Source: Agapanthus africanus
Taxonomy: Eukaryota > Streptophyta > Magnoliopsida > Asparagales > Amaryllidaceae
Assembly (NCBI GenBank): GCA_030015575.1
Contig: CM057338.1
Location: forward strand, 827,692,353-827,756,352
Direction: 5' to 3'
Length of the DNA: 64,000 bases
The notes under the pieces: model-generated
Seen by the model: the letters and a program-made list of their open reading frames with translations, nothing else
Told to the model about the DNA's origin: nothing
Database searches by the model: none
Position numbers and translations under genes: made by a program
Part shown: one piece after another, positions 46,133-60,300 of the stretch
Layout of the letters: the number at the start of each line of letters is the position of its first letter
Position numbering within the stretch: position 1 is the first letter of the stretch

Positions 46133-46147
46133 ATCTTCCACTTGCAC
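46133..46147 (-). other. CopE polypurine tract
   Basis: Minus strand GTGCAAGTGGAAGAT just before the LTR; close to the CopC tract. Confidence 0.8.
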
Positions 46148-46149
46148 TA

Positions 46150-48900
46150 GGGCCATCTGATAGCAGTGGTTGTAGTATCTCATACTCAACCATCCCATAA
46201 AAATCTCTCTCTGGGAACAGGCCTTTGTGAGTGGATCCGCTGTGTTGTCCTCTGAGTCTACTCTCCTAACCTCGATCACCCTGGGGATCAACTATCTCCA
46301 TGATCAGGTGATGCTGCCTCAGAATATGTCTGGATCACTGATGGGACCGGCGTTCCTTGGCATAAGCCACAACTCCATTGTCTCACAATGGTTGGAACGT
46401 AGTTCATCTCATGAACCAATATACACCCAAACATCCTCTTTGGTAGCATGTTAAGTAGCGATGTATCCTGCCTTTATCGTCTAGTTTGCCACGGTATCTA
46501 GCTTGGAACTCTTCCAACATACCGTCCCTTTACTGAGGGTAAAGACGATGCCTGCGACTAACATTCAGTCGTCATTATCACCCTGGAACCCTTCCAGTGA
46601 TTCTCCCCAGGATCGATTGATACCATCTCGCTACAACTAGTGAGAATCCTAACATCCAATTAGATCTATCTCATAGATCCAAAACCCAGGATTTAGGAGG
46701 TATCACTTTCATCCTATATGGAGAATCATTGTGATAAGCGGAGATTGATCGAGCGTAGCATAGGAAACTCCTTCCCTATCAAGAGTATGTCATCCACGTA
46801 CTCTACGAGGATCGTCACCATACTCCCTACTACCTTTTTGTTTATACAAGGTTCATCTACCATTTTGATGATGTCAACTTCTTTGACTAATCCATCAAAA
46901 CAGATGTTCCAACTCCGCGATGCCTGCTTTATCCTATAAAGCATCTTACACACGTTTCCGCTGCTCTCACTGTCTACGAGGCCCTCTGGCTGTGTACTTA
47001 TAGACGCACTCTTCTAAAACATCATTTAGAAAAGCAGTCATGACACCCAACCGCCAGATATCGTAGTCATGGTATGTAGCCGTGGCAAGTAGGATCTGGA
47101 TGGACTTAAGCATAGCTACTTGAAAAGGTTTCATCATTATCCATGCCTGGTCGATGACGAAAAGTTTTAACAAGTCTAGCTTTGAAAGTCTCAACTTTTC
47201 CATCTACACCAAGTAATCTTCTCAAGATATACTTGCTCCTGATGGGGATTTAACCCTTCAGATATTGCAACCAAAGTCCATACTTTGTTGGTGTACATGG
47301 ATTCCATCTCAGATCGCTAAGCATCCAGCCATTCTTACAGAGTCCTACTCCTGATGGCCAGCCCGAAACTAGTTGGGTCATCATCTCATGATGCAATCCT
47401 CGCTCCCACTGTCATAGAGAAACCGAAGTATCTCTCAGGCGGGTGAGGAACCTTACTAGATCGGCGGAGAGGCCGAGGTTCGTTGGAATCTATTGAATCC
47501 TTTGGTTCTTTCAAATCATCAGCTGCAGTTTGTATAGCTGGAACATTTCCAGTTCTACAAAACAGACCTTGCCTCGAGCTTGTCCGGATTTTGCTTTTAG
47601 GCATAGGCCGGACAACCCCAAATCTTAACTAACTTAAGATATGGGCTCTTCCCTTTCCATATCACATATGAAGTGGTAGGCAACTGATTTGATTCGAACC
47701 CTATTCAATAGGTATGCATCTTCTCATGTGCATAACTCCCCAAAGGAAAAAGGCAACTCAGTAGTACTCATCATAGAGCACACCTTATCAAATAGGGTGT
47801 ATCTGCTCCACCCTGATATACCATCGTGCTTTGGTGTATACGAGGGAGTAATGCTGAGAGAGAATCTCATTCTCCTTTAGAAAAGTCCAGGAATTCCATG
47901 CACAAGTATTCTCCTCCTTGATCTCATCAGAGGACATAATACTTATACCCGTATTTTGGTTCTCTACTTCTAACTTATATTCTGTGAATATCTCAAAAGG
48001 TTCGGACTCATGTTTCAACAGGAACATATGACTGAATCTTGAGAGATTATCAGAGAACGTAATGAAGTATAAAAAACCAGTCCTGGCATGTGTAGACAGG
48101 GGACCTACATACATCAACATGTATCATCCCAAGAGTTTACTAACTCTTTCTCTGTTTCCAGTAAACGGAGCTATGGTCATTTTATCTCTGTGACATGACT
48201 GGCAAGTTTCATAAGATGTAAATTCAAACTGATTTAAATATGCATCTATATGTAACTTCAGCTAGTCGGGTCGCATTGATATGACCTAGTCTACAATACC
48301 TCAAGAAGGATTCGTTCATTTCTGAACTCTTCCTCTTGTGTGTGATCCATATACTAAGAACTGTAGTTTGATTTAGAACATCAACGCTTTTAGATAACGT
48401 GCCTGAACCGATCAACTTTTGAGATAGGAAATGTTCAAAACATTATCCAACAATACAAAATTCTATCATTTCTTTACTGATAAAGAGACTGATATGATTT
48501 TGTATATCAGGTTCGGTATCTAATAACATTCGTTCAGAATCAATGTATTGGTAATACAGGATGACAGTGACCAATAGACTTGGCTGCAACTCTTGCCCCG
48601 TTTTCTGCCTCATGAAACTTATCACCCGTTCTCAGTTCTTTACCTATCTGTAGCCCATGTAACAAATTACATATGCGGGATCCTGATCTGGTATCACATA
48701 CCCAGGACGTAAAGAATACTGAGAAACAGTTCTGTATAATGAACACACCCGAAGATGATGCATCAGCATGCACTCTCTTCGTTTGGGCGGCACGGGAAAT
48801 CTGGTATTCCCCAATTTCCTGCTCTGTCTTATAACAATTATAAGTTGGAGCGGGACCAACGTTCCCCAGCTTAGTATAACAAGCGGGTTCGGTCAATAAT
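46150..48900 (-). pseudogene. CopE pol (broken in many places)
   Basis: Minus-strand order: short N-terminal peptide and protease (about 48540-48900; EPACYTKLGNVG), integrase (about 47400-48415; NESFLRYCRLGHINATRLAE), RT (about 46720-47210; IKQASRSWNICFDGLVKE, DDILLIGKEFPMLRS) and RNase H (about 46160-46600, DNA-level match only). The N-terminal peptide is shared with CopB and CopF. There is no gag domain. Confidence 0.85.
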
Positions 48901-51900
48901 CCGTATTATTATCTTGATTAAGGCGTGATATGGTCGCTACCTGGAGAGAGAGAGAAGAAAACACTCAGCGTGCGCTCTTGCAAGAATAGATTGGTTATTA
49001 TTTTATCTAATCAGGATGGCTCCCACTGCTTTTTATCAAATTTTCCTTCAAACCCTAAAAGGAAAGACTAGCCGGGATTAATTACACACTACAAGTTCGC
49101 CAATCTTTCAGCCAGGCCAGTGTCGGTACTTTGAGGGAGGTCCCCCGTGCTTTCGCACGAACCTAATTAATGTAAACCTCGTTTTCCCAGAGGCGTAACC
49201 CCGTTGACACCTTTCTAGACACCTACTTGATCGGCTAATTGTAATGTATAAAACTCTCCCAGGAGTAACTCTTACTCGCAGCGGGTATCGGGATCCAACT
49301 ATCTCATAGAAGGTATGCAATCTCATTGCAAATTTCAACACTTGAAATTCCCGATAATTTTGCCCCTAACGTGCTATGACCTTGACGAAAGCCAACAAAC
49401 CATAACCCGCTAGTCAAGTTCAACCCGTACATTTCTTGATTGAATTAAACCCACCCGCACGACCCTTGACGAAAGCCAACAAAGCCGCACGACTACCCTA
49501 ATCCAATCGCATCGTATGCAGCAGATAAGCAGCATATAGCTACCGCACACTGCACCTTGACGAAAGCCAATAAATGCAGCACGAATACTATATACAACTT
49601 ATCTGAAATGACGGAGGGCTACGACAGGTTTTTCTGAAAACCTATTGCGTAATGAACTTGAAATCGTTGCAGAATCAAATGATTTTAAAAATGGAGTGCT
49701 TTTGAGGCTTTTCTAGTTTTGCTAAAGGAGTCACTCCCGGTGAAGGGATCGTCGGTCCTTTCCTCGTCGAATGAGGTGCGGGATATATCATATAGATCAC
49801 TGTGCAATGCAAAAACTCTTAAAAGCAATCAAAAGACAAACCGAGTGTGTAGCATCTGCCAGTTATTGCTAAAGGAGTCACTCCCGGTGAAGGGATCTCG
49901 GTCCTTTCCTCATCGAATAAGGTGCAGGATATATCACATATACCGCTGTGCAAAGCAAGAACTGTAGCTACCTGTTTTATTTGAAAATTCGATTCTACAA
50001 CATCTTAGGTTTCTTTTATTTCATTAATCTCATTAATGAAGTCCCATCATTTAAGTACCTAAACATCACAGATAAATACGACGTACACTTATGCCATCCG
50101 CATTCGCCTCGATGTCCCCTCGTGCACCGTTAGGTTAGGTAACTAACGGCAGAGCAGGGCAGGGCTAGCGCGGGTGTAAAACATAAGTGACGCCTACATA
50201 ATATATCATATATACTATATTCAGTATCTATCACAGAACATATCACATGATCACATCACAGATATCGCAGCAGAAGAATCATATGAAATATTGGATATAC
50301 TAGGACGTCCGTGTTTTCAATACGAGCCAGTATAAAACACGGATTCCACGGTCGTGATGAATAGCCAAACCCACACCCCTAGACCCCTACGAGAGCGGCA
50401 AGCAACCCTACCAATTCTAGAGTTAGGAGACCCGGACTCGACTCCTCGAGTTGGTCTCCCACTGGACTCCAGAACCCGGTTACTTGTGCCCTCCTCCTTG
50501 GGTCTATCCTAGTGCGAAAAAGTAAATAATATACAAAAGGTGACATCTTCCGCAACCTGGAAGTGCCCCAATAAAAGAATATTACATACAAGTTTTTACA
50601 TGAATGAAAATGAAAAACACTCATCTCACATAAAAAACCCCGGCTATTCGAACACGACGATCCAATATAACATATCCAGCAACACATAACATCACATGTC
50701 ATCAACGTAAGTAAACATGCGTATCCCAATTGTCGTTGACATATAGCAACGAAACCGGCGATAGCACATATAACACTTACGGTCACAGAAAAGAAAGTGT
50801 AAAACTACAACAGTTGGAATCCGCAACCTTCATAGACATCGCATGCCTAATCAAATGAATTCCTTAGACATCGCATGCCTAACAATTATAAACCCCGCAT
50901 TTTAGTCTCATTATCGAAAACTCTTTTCAATATCAAGTCGGGCAATTCAACAAGATTCCCGACATCCTGATCGAATGCTCGTCGCAAACTTCAGTAGACG
51001 GCCGCACCCCCGATACCGTCGACGAAGTGCACCAAGGCGGAACACCGCTACCGCGAGCACCCGGACGGATGCTTTCGGCGACGGGGTTCTCCTATAGTCA
51101 CTTGGTCGGGGCTAAGGGGTGTAGCTGTCTATTAAGTTTACCGGCGAGTATCCGCGTACGCTACGTGATTGCGACGGACTTTTGATCACATCAAAATTCC
51201 GTGGCAGCCGATCAAGTGAGACTAAACTACTAGATTTATAACATTCATTCAGTTATCTCATAACTTCTTGTGAATTCCAATTATTGTATCCCATTCCGGA
51301 TAAATAGAAAATGTCAAACTTTCCGATCGAACAATCGAACACCCAGGTTTTCCCGATACAGATCAACACATGAAACAAGTCTAAAAACATTCAGTTCGTG
51401 CCTCAGTACCAACGGTCCAGCCGTAGAAGGGTCAAGCCAACGCCTCACATGTGGCACGCCGTACTGCCCCAAACCCGAAGGTTCAAAGGGCAGTTCAAGA
51501 CGGCCACATAATCGAGTTAAGGTTTGTTGTCTTCTAGAGGGACCATCGCGTTACTTGCACTACTTAGAACGTCTTTAAACATCAGAAAAATCCAACACTT
51601 GGAAATTTCCCGACAGGGGAAAAGGTGGGTATTTATATCCGATCGAACTTTTTAACATATTCAAAAATTATCCGGAAAAACACATAGACAGAGTTTGACA
51701 ATCCGATCGAATGTACGAACTCCCAATACAACCCAAAATACTCAACTCTGGATTTCAGATTAAAAATTCCTAAGAAAACCAGCACTGCCAAATAGGAATT
51801 ACTGTTCAAAATTTGATGGGAGAAGAGACAAAAGGGCCGCGGAACCACCGCATTAGCACGCTAATGCCGCGGTTCCGCCGCACTTTTATGGAATTAGGAG

Positions 51901-52067
51901 CTAAATTTTGCGCCGTAATTCTTAGATTTCCCTGCTGATTTTTCTGCATATTTTTAATTTGCAAAAATCCACAAATTTGAAAAATGTACAGAGAGCAAGT
52001 TTAAGTTAGGGTTTTGAATCGATCGGGTTTCAAACTTCGTCTACGCATCGCCTAAGGCTCTAGCTAG
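48901..52067 (-). other. CopE 5' leader, 3.2 kb
   Basis: In element order: CCGCGG hairpin (51835-51881), a block shared with CopF (50940-51200), bracketed duplicated modules (about 49868-49970 and 49725-49815), three conserved-core hairpins (49545-49585, 49453-49493, 49372-49407) and a GAAA-type hairpin (49146-49159). No gene is seen. Confidence 0.8.
51835..51881. repeat. CCGCGG hairpin cassette, copy e (CopE leader)
   Basis: GGCCGCGGAACC and CCGCGGTTCC arms, with an inner perfect 8-bp stem GCATTAGC/GCTAATGC closed by two bases. The inner stem differs in every element, while the GC core is constant. Confidence 0.87.
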
Positions 52068-52079
52068 GCTCTGATACCA
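52068..52079 (-). other. CopE primer binding site, initiator tRNA-Met type
   Basis: Minus strand TGGTATCAGAGC, one base from the LTR end at 52081. Confidence 0.92.
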
Positions 52080-52080
52080 C

Positions 52081-54306
52081 TGTAGGGTTCCTAGGCACTC
52101 CAAGGAGGTCTCACAAGGTATCAACCATGCCAATTTCAAAAAATCTAGGTGCCGAGAAACCCTAATACGGATCGTTGGCTAGAAATCTAGGAGAAAAAGA
52201 AACTAGTTAACAACTTAACTAAAGTTTAAACGGAAATACAACCTTTGTAGATCCGGTGCTCCACCTCCATAGCTTCGCAACGAAGTCCCCTCGCTGTCCA
52301 TATGAATTCCCGGGCTCTAGTGTCGGCTTCGTCGGAGAAATGGCAAGCTAGGTCGTCGATGTCCATGCCGAAGATGATCTACGTCGAGGCATCGCTAGAT
52401 CAAGCTCCACCTTCACCAAGCCATGAAAACTTGTGAAGAAAACACCTTATACTACTTGGCAAGAGGTAGAGGATGAAGAAATAGGAAGTGGGTTCACTTT
52501 AGAATTGGATTTCTCACTCTTTATCATCACTTGCCATTAATGGAGCAAGCTTTCTTCCATGAAGAAAAATGAAGAAGAAGAAGAAAAATGTTATGATAAG
52601 AATTAATTAAAATAGAAAAGAAAATCCATTCTTATCATAACTCTTACCATGGTTAAGTGTAGAGAGAGAACTATAGTTAAGTGGAGTGGTTAGGTTTTAA
52701 CATGAGACAAAATGGTGACTTAATGAAAGCTTCATGAAGCTTCATTTACAAACAAAGAAAAGCCACCATTTTCTCACTCTCTTTTTTTTTTTTTTCCAAA
52801 TGAATAACTAAATAAAATAAATGAATAAGAAAATAATAAACCCTAACCACTCATAAAACCATGGTTCAATCTTTACACAAACCCAAGTTTGCATGCATCA
52901 TCAAACATGATACAAGCAAGTGCACAAAATCATATCGCATATGCAATGCGCACATCCGAGCGAGAAAATCCATTTAAAGTGAACCGATACTAGTTAATGC
53001 AAAGTAATATATCAAATATATAATTATGCATTAAATCATTAAATCAACACTTGATTTAACGATCCGGTCATATCGTATATAACCGACTAGTATCCTATGT
53101 ACCGGTTTATTGAATCAATCCTTGATTCGATAATTAGGGTATATCGCATATAACCTAATTGATACATTTATCGCGAGAATGTAATACGGTATCACATACA
53201 CGCATTACTCTCGGTCCCGCACATATCTCATATGCGCTCCTATTTCGTTTCGCTTGAGCAAGGAAACCTCTGTGTAGGACTCTAAAGACTCGTCAATACG
53301 CCGGCAGCGGATGATGATCATATCAAACATCCACAAGCCGCAAGCGGTCTGCTAAACGTAACGGCCACCCGGGTATTGAGCGATCAGAAGATCGACGAGC
53401 AAGCCCGCTCACACTCCTGTAAATCCAATCAGTAACACTTACCGTACAGTCCGGTCTCGTCGTCTGATATGTCGCATATCTTGCCTAGGGGTGGTAAACG
53501 TCAGACCCCAATAGCTCGATAAGTCGTGTCGATATGAGGCCTATAACAGTTCGAGAAACTACTGGTAACACTTACCAGTAAATCTCAGCAACCCTGGCCA
53601 GGGATTTCCGGTTATAGCCAATCGAACACAGCGCAACATCAACTCCCTATACCGGAAGAGATGAATCCCCTCCTATCGCTCATTGCCTCCATGTGACTCG
53701 GGACTGTACCCAAAAACCACCATTTTGCACGCCGTCTTGGATGTGGTAAGATGGAAATCAAAGCACAGTGGGAACCACACAAGACTCTATGACGATCTCG
53801 GGTCAACAGACTACTCTGTACCAGTGTCACCAGAGAACTGCCATCTGACGTAAGGTATAATACCATCTGGGAGTTCTCAGCGAGTCCATCCAGTGTACCC
53901 AGTCTCTACTGAGCACCCGTATATCATCTCTGATGTCAAACACCAATGGATATGGGATCATCCATCGCCCATCTGTATGGGTCGAGAAGGTATACGCTAG
54001 TCTACTCTGGTATATCGATGCCCCGTCTCGATACACCCACGACTAGGGACTTTGAAGGATGTACTTATGGACTACCATGTCCCCACTAGTATGATCCGCA
54101 TCATAGTCCAGGTAGTCAAGTACACATCCTAAGGGCTTTACCAACATGTAACAGAGAGACAATCAGTATACACGTTAAGGTAAAGAGTAACCAGATAGCA
54201 TACTATCATGTCAAGCAAGAAAGTTCTCCCTATATATGTCCAAGCATCCACTACAATATACATCCTATGTATAGTAATGGCCTCTAGGGCATACATATAA
54301 CTAACA
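52081..54306 (-). repeat. CopE 5' LTR
   Basis: 2226 bases, about 98.7% identical to 43912-46132 by eye. The length difference is mainly a poly-T run. Confidence 0.93.
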
Positions 54307-54311
54307 GGATT

Positions 54312-55602
54312 CACAGGAGTATGGACAAGCTTGCTTGTTGTTCTTATGATCGCTCAATACCCGGGTATCCGTTATGTCCAGCTAGTACCACTGACGGCTT
54401 ATGGGAGACTGATATGATCATCACCTACTGCCGCCGTATTTACGAGTCATTAGAATCCTACACAGAGGTTTCCTAGCTCATGCGAAATGAAGTAGGGAAC
54501 ATATGAGATATGTGCGGGACCGAGATTAATACGTGTATGTGATACCATATTCCATTCTCGCGATACAAGTTATATGAGATATAACCGTATTGTTGAATCA
54601 AGTGTTGATTCAACGATATGTTATATGTATATGTGATAAACATATAAATGATATTAGTCAGTTATATGCGATACAACCGAGTTATTAAATCAAGTGTTGA
54701 TTTAATAATTTAATGTGTAATTATATATTTGATATATTAATGTACATTAACTAATATTAGCTCACTTAAGAAAATGTTCTCTTTGTACATTTAATATATA
54801 TGTGATATATGTTAATTAATTTATTTTTGTGTCATGCTAGATGATACATTGGACATGGGTGTATGAGACTCATACCATACTTAAGATAATATGAGGTTTT
54901 AATTATTAAGGGTAAATCAAAATTAGGTGGAAAATTGTCATGGTTGTGAAGCTTTTACAAGCTTGTAGTAACCATTGACTTAGTCCACTAATTTTGTCTT
55001 ATTTTAGATATTTATTAACCTAACCATTATCATAAGCCATGGTTAAGTCTCTACATGAGATATATATGATATTTTCTCACCCATGGTTGCTAGAATTTTC
55101 ACCACTTGAGTTTCTTCTTCATCTCTTTCCTAGCTCTCTTGAGTTTTGAATGAGGTGAAAAGAAAAGGAAAAAAATTATTCTAAAGTGAGCAAAATTCCT
55201 ACTTCACCAATCTATACCAAACTAGCCATTTAGTATAGGTTGTTCGCTTTACTAATTCTCAATTAGTGAAGAGGTAGCTTGAGCTGGAGTCTCGTCGACG
55301 TAGATCATCTTCGGCCTCGAAGACTTCAAGCAAGCTTATTCATTTCGCTTTGTGGAGCCTAACCAGAGTCCGGGAGATCACTACTTGGAGCGAAGGGACT
55401 ACTACACGGAGCTTTAGAAGTGAAGGACCAGTCTACAAAGGTTGTATTCCTTATTCACTTAGTGTAATGTTTGATTACATGCTAGCTTACCCTAATTCCT
55501 CTAGTTAGATCCTTAGTTATGGGTTGCTTAGCACTCTAGGTTTTTTAAAATTACATGCTTGATGCCCTAGAAAACATAGTGAGGGTGCTAAGCAACCTTT
55601 CA
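54312..55602 (+). repeat. CopF 5' LTR, second part
   Basis: Resumes after CopE and ends CTTTCA. It shows G-N-G loop hairpins at 54569-54585 (GTTATAT/ATATAAC, GAG), 54592-54614 (10 bp, GTG), 54661-54677 (GCG) and 54682-54708 (12 bp, GTG). Confidence 0.88.
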
Positions 55603-55603
55603 G

Positions 55604-55616
55604 TGGTATCAGAGCC
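55604..55616 (+). other. CopF primer binding site, initiator tRNA-Met type
   Basis: TGGTATCAGAGCC, one base after the LTR end. Confidence 0.92.
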
Positions 55617-58600
55617 AAGCTAGAGAATTAGACGATGTTAGTAGAATTACGAAACCGTAACAACTCCAAAACCTCGAAACAAAATCTATAGTTTCTGTCG
55701 ATTTTTAAAAGTTCTTTGAAAATTTTTTAAACAAGTGCAGAATGTTACATGTGATGTAACATGAACACCAGAGGAAAATGAGCCCAAACCACCAGTTTTG
55801 ACCCGGCGAAACTTGTCTAAAGACCGGCCCCACCGATTTTCTTGAGGGATTTTGGCTTCAAATTTTTTTGGTGTTCCAGTCTCTGTGGTTTGGTGTTTTA
55901 GGTATTGTTTGTTTTTGCTAAAGATTGCATGTGGTATTATCTTTCTGTAGTGACAATTCGTAGCGTTTCGTATTCGTAATTTTAATATCATTTCGGGTAA
56001 CATAGACGACGTTAAAAAGTTCGAACGAACATCAAACACCACCTCAAGATATCTCTCTAGAAATTTTTCGAAATTTGGAATTTTTGGGTTTAAAAATGTT
56101 CAGAAAATTGTGCAAAGTATTGTGTGGACCCCCAAGAAAAAAGAACCCCTAACTCGACCTAACGACCGCGGAACCGCGGCCAAAAGGTGCTTTTGGCGAC
56201 GGTTCCGCGGCGCCGTTGGTAAGGTTTGGGACGTGCTCTCTTATGCTGGTTCGTATGTGTTTGTGGTACTGTCTGGGAATTTTTGAATCTAACTCAAGTG
56301 TTGAGTCCTCTGAGAATTTTGGGTGGTTGATCGATCGATCGAAAAGTTTAACATCGCCTAGTTTTTATGAATGTGATACAATATTTGGAATCCATAATAA
56401 TTAGTTTTGTGAAAACTAATTTGAATTTTATAAATCTAGCAATTTAGTCTCATTTGATCGGTCACCACGGGGTTTTGATTTGGATCAAAACTCCGTCGCA
56501 ATCACATAGTGTACGCGGATTCTCGCCGGATAACATTACTAGATAGCCATGCCCCAAAGCCCTGACCAAGTGACTATAGAAGAACCCCGTTGCCAAAAGC
56601 ATCCTCCTGGATGCTCGCGGCCGCGGTGTTCCTCCTAAGTGCACTTCGTCGACGAAATCGGGGGTGCGGCCGTCTACTAAAGTATCCGACGAGAATTCAA
56701 TCAACTTGTCGGGAATCTTGTTGAATTGCCCGACTTGTTATTGAAAAGTATTTTCAATATCGAGGCTAAAATGCGGGGTTTATAATGTTAGGCATGAAAT
56801 TCGGAATATATGATATTCCGGGTTTATGATGTCTAAGGAATTCATACGGTTAGGCATGAAATCCGAAGTATTTAATATTTCGGGTTTATGATGTCTAAGG
56901 TGGTTGCGGATTCCAATTGTTGTAGTTTTCACTTTCTTTTCTGCGACCGTAAGTGTAATATGTGGTGTATCACCGGTTTCGTTGCTATATATCAACGACA
57001 ATTGGGATACACATATTTACTTACGTTGATGACATGTGATGTTATGTGTTGCTGTGATATGTTATATTAGATCATCGTGTTTGAATAGCCGGGGGGTTTT
57101 GCGTGAGATGAGAGTTTTTCATTTTCATTCATGTAAAATCTTGTATGTAATATTCTTTTATTGGGGCACTTCCGGGTTGAGGATGATGTTACCATTGATG
57201 TATATTATTTACTTTTCCGCATTAGGATAGACCCAAGGCGGGGAGCACAAGTAATCGGGTTCTAGAGTCCAGTGGGAGACCATCTCGAAGAGTCGAGTCT
57301 GGGTCTCCTAACTCTAGAATTGGTAGGGTTGCTTGCCGCTCTCGTAGGGGTCTAGGGATATGGGTTTGGCTATTCATCACGACCGTAGAATCCGTGTTTT
57401 TTACTGGCTTAATATAAAACACGGACCTCCTAGTATATCCAATATTTCATATGTTGACTTTTGCTGCAATGTTCTATGATGTGATCACTTTATATGCGTG
57501 AGACGAATGTTGTTATTATATATATGATATATAATAAACGTTGTTTATGTTTTACACCCGCGCTAGTCCCGCCCCGCTATGCCGTTAGTTAAGTAACCTA
57601 ACGGTGCATAACGGGACACTGTGGCGAATGCGGATGGCATAAGCGTACGTTCTATTTTCATTTCTTTATCTGTGATGCTTAGGAAGTATAAATGATGGGA
57701 CTTCATTAATGAGATTAATGAAAGGAAAGAAACCTAATGATGTTGTGGAATCAAATTTTCAAAAACGGTAGCTCTAGTTCTTGCTTTGCATAGTGTTATT
57801 CCTTGATGAATATCCAGCACCTCATTCGATGAAGAAAGAGCCGAGATCTCTTCACCGGGAGTGACCTCTTTATCAGAAGCTAGCAGTTGCAACAACCCAC
57901 TCGGTTTTTTCTTTTGATTGCTTCTCTAGTTCTTGCTTTGCATAGTGGTATTCCTTGATGAATATCTCGCACCTCATTCGATGAGGAAAGAGCCGAGATC
58001 TCTTCACCAGGAGTGGCCTCTTTAGCGAAATTAGTAAAAGCCTCAAAAACAATCCTATTCAAAATTACTCGATTCTACAACGATATTAAGTTCATTACGC
58101 AAAAGGTTTTCTTAAAAACCTGTCGTAGCCCTCCGTCATTTCAGATAAGTGCTATTTAGTATTCGTGTTGCATTTGCTAACCATAGGCAAGGCATAGTTT
58201 GTGGTAGCTAATTAGTGCTTATCTGCAACCATATGGTGCGATTGAGTTAGGGTAGTCGTACGGCTTTGTTGACCATAGCCAAGGGTCGTACGGGTGGGTT
58301 TAATTCAATCAGGAAATGACGGGTTGAACTTGGCTAGCGCTTATGATTTGTTGACCATAGCCAAGGTCATAAGTTGCTAGGGGAAAAATATTATCGGGAA
58401 TTTCAAGTGTTGAAATTTGCAATGAGATTGCATACCTTCTATAAGATAGTTGGATCCCGATACCCACTGCGAGTAAGAGTTACTCCTGGGAGTGTTTTAC
58501 ACATCACAATTATCCGATAAGTATGTGTCTAGAAAGGTGTTAACGAGGTTACGCCCCTGGGAAAATGAGGTTTATTTTAATTAGGTCCGTGCGAAAGCAC

Positions 58601-58812
58601 GGGAAACCTCCCTCAAAGTACTGACACTGGCCTGGCCGAAAAATTGGCGAAATTGTAGGGTGTAATTAATCCCGGCTAGTCTTACCTTAGGGTTTGAAGG
58701 AAGATATGATAAAAACAGTGGGAGCCATCCTGATTAGATAAGCTAATAACCAATCTAATCTTACAAGAGCGCACGCAGAGTGTTTTCTTCTCTCTCTCTC
58801 CTGGTAGCGACC
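55617..58812 (+). other. CopF 5' leader, 3.2 kb
   Basis: CCGCGG hairpin at 56165-56210; bracketed modules (about 57777-57870 and 57928-58028) between GTTGTGGAATC (57742) and GATTCTACAAC (58071); three conserved-core hairpins (about 58166-58197, 58257-58292, 58340-58373); GAAA-tetraloop hairpin 58587-58602. It ends at the ATG at 58813. No gene is seen. Confidence 0.8.
56165..56210. repeat. CCGCGG hairpin cassette, copy f (CopF leader)
   Basis: CCGCGGAACCGCGG with inner arm CCAAAAG pairs with CTTTTGG and CGGTTCCGCGG across a GTG loop; 19 of 21 positions pair. It is about 550 bases after the primer site, farther than in the other copia copies. Confidence 0.87.
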
Positions 58813-60300
58813 ATGTCATGCCTTAATCAAGATAATAATATGGATATATTGACCGAACATGCTTGTTATACTGAGCTGGGGAACGTTGGTTCCGCTCTAT
58901 CTTATAATTGTTATAAGTCTGAGCAGGAAATAAGGGAATATCCGGATTCCCATGCCTCCCAAATGAGGAATGAGCATGCTGATGCATTTTCTTCGGATGT
59001 GTTAGTTACCGAGAACTGTTTCTCAGTACACTCTACGTCCTGGGTATTAGATACCGGATCGGGATCTCACATATGTAATATGTGGCATGGGCTATAAAAA
59101 GGTAGACAACTGAGAATAGATGATCATTCTCTAGAGTAGGGAATGGTGCAAGTGTTGTAGCCAAAGCAGTTGGCGAATATCACCTGTATTACCAAATGGT
59201 AATACATTGATTCTGAACGAATGTTATTACATGCCGAACCTGATATGCAATATTATATCAGTTTCTTTATTAAGTAAAGAAGGATATAATTTTGTATTGC
59301 AGGATAATATTATGAACATTTTCCTGAATCAAAAGTTGATTGGATCAGGCACGTTATATATTAACATATACGTTTTAAATCAAACTACAGTTCTCAACGT
59401 ACAGAACACACATAAGAGGAAAAGTTCAGAAATGAACGAATCCTTCTTGTGGCACTGTAGACGAGGTCATATCAGTGAGACACGACCAGCTAAGTTACAT
59501 AAGGATGGATATTTAAATCTGTTTGAATTTACATCTTATGAAACTTGGTAGTCATGTCTCAAAGGTAAAATGACTAAAACTCCGTTTACTAGACACGGAG
59601 AAAGAGTTACTAAACTCTTTGGACTGATACATAGTGATGTATGCAGCCCCATGTATACACATGCCAGGGTTGGTTCTTTGTACTTCATTACATTCATCGA
59701 TAATCTCTCAAGATTCGGACATGTGTTCCTTTTGAAACACAAGTCTGAAGCTTTTGAGAAATTCAAGGAATATAAGTGCGAAGTAGAGAACCAGACGGGT
59801 AGAAGTATTAAAGTCCTTCAATATGATCGGGGAGGAGAATACTTGAGAACGGAGTTCCTGGATAATTTAAAAGAGAATGGGATTCTCTCTCAGCTTACTC
59901 CTCCGTATACACCACAGCACAACGGTGTATCGGGACAGAGGAATCGCACCCTATTAGATATAGTGTGCTCTATGACGAATACTGCTGAGTTACCTGTTTC
60001 CTTTTAGGGTTATACGCTTGAGAAGTTGCGTACCTATTGAATAGAGTTTCATCCAAATCAGTGCCTACCACTCCATATGAGATATGGAATAGGAAGAGAT
60101 CATGTCTTAAACGAGTTAAGATATGGGGTTGTCCGGCTTATGTTGAAAAGCAAAATCCGGACAAGCTCGAGGCAAGGTCGGTACTGTATCAGTTTGTTGG
60201 ATATCCCGAACATTCGCGATGGTATGTCTTCTACTACACTGAGGAGCAAAAGGTGTTTTATTTCTCAGCATGCCACCTTTTTAGAAAAGGAATTTCTTAT
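58813..60300 (+). pseudogene. CopF protease and integrase region (broken)
   Basis: Starts MSCLNQDNNMDILTEHACYTELGNVG, the short peptide shared with CopB and CopE, then protease (LDTGSGSHI) and integrase (NESFLWHCRRGHISETRPAKLHKDGY, QHNGVSGQRNRTLLD, IWGCPAYVEKQNPDKLE). RT and RNase H are not present in this copy. Several breaks. Confidence 0.85.

Larger units (their letters stand above)
43912..54306 (-). mobile_element. CopE, Ty1/copia retrotransposon with young LTRs and decayed pol
   Basis: LTRs 43912-46132 and 52081-54306, polypurine tract 46133-46147, primer site 52068-52079, target duplication GGATT at 43907-43911 and 54307-54311. The LTRs differ at roughly 28 sites in 2.2 kb (about 1.3%), yet pol is in many short fragments and there is no gag. 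The LTR age and coding decay do not match, as discussed in the findings. Confidence 0.92.
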
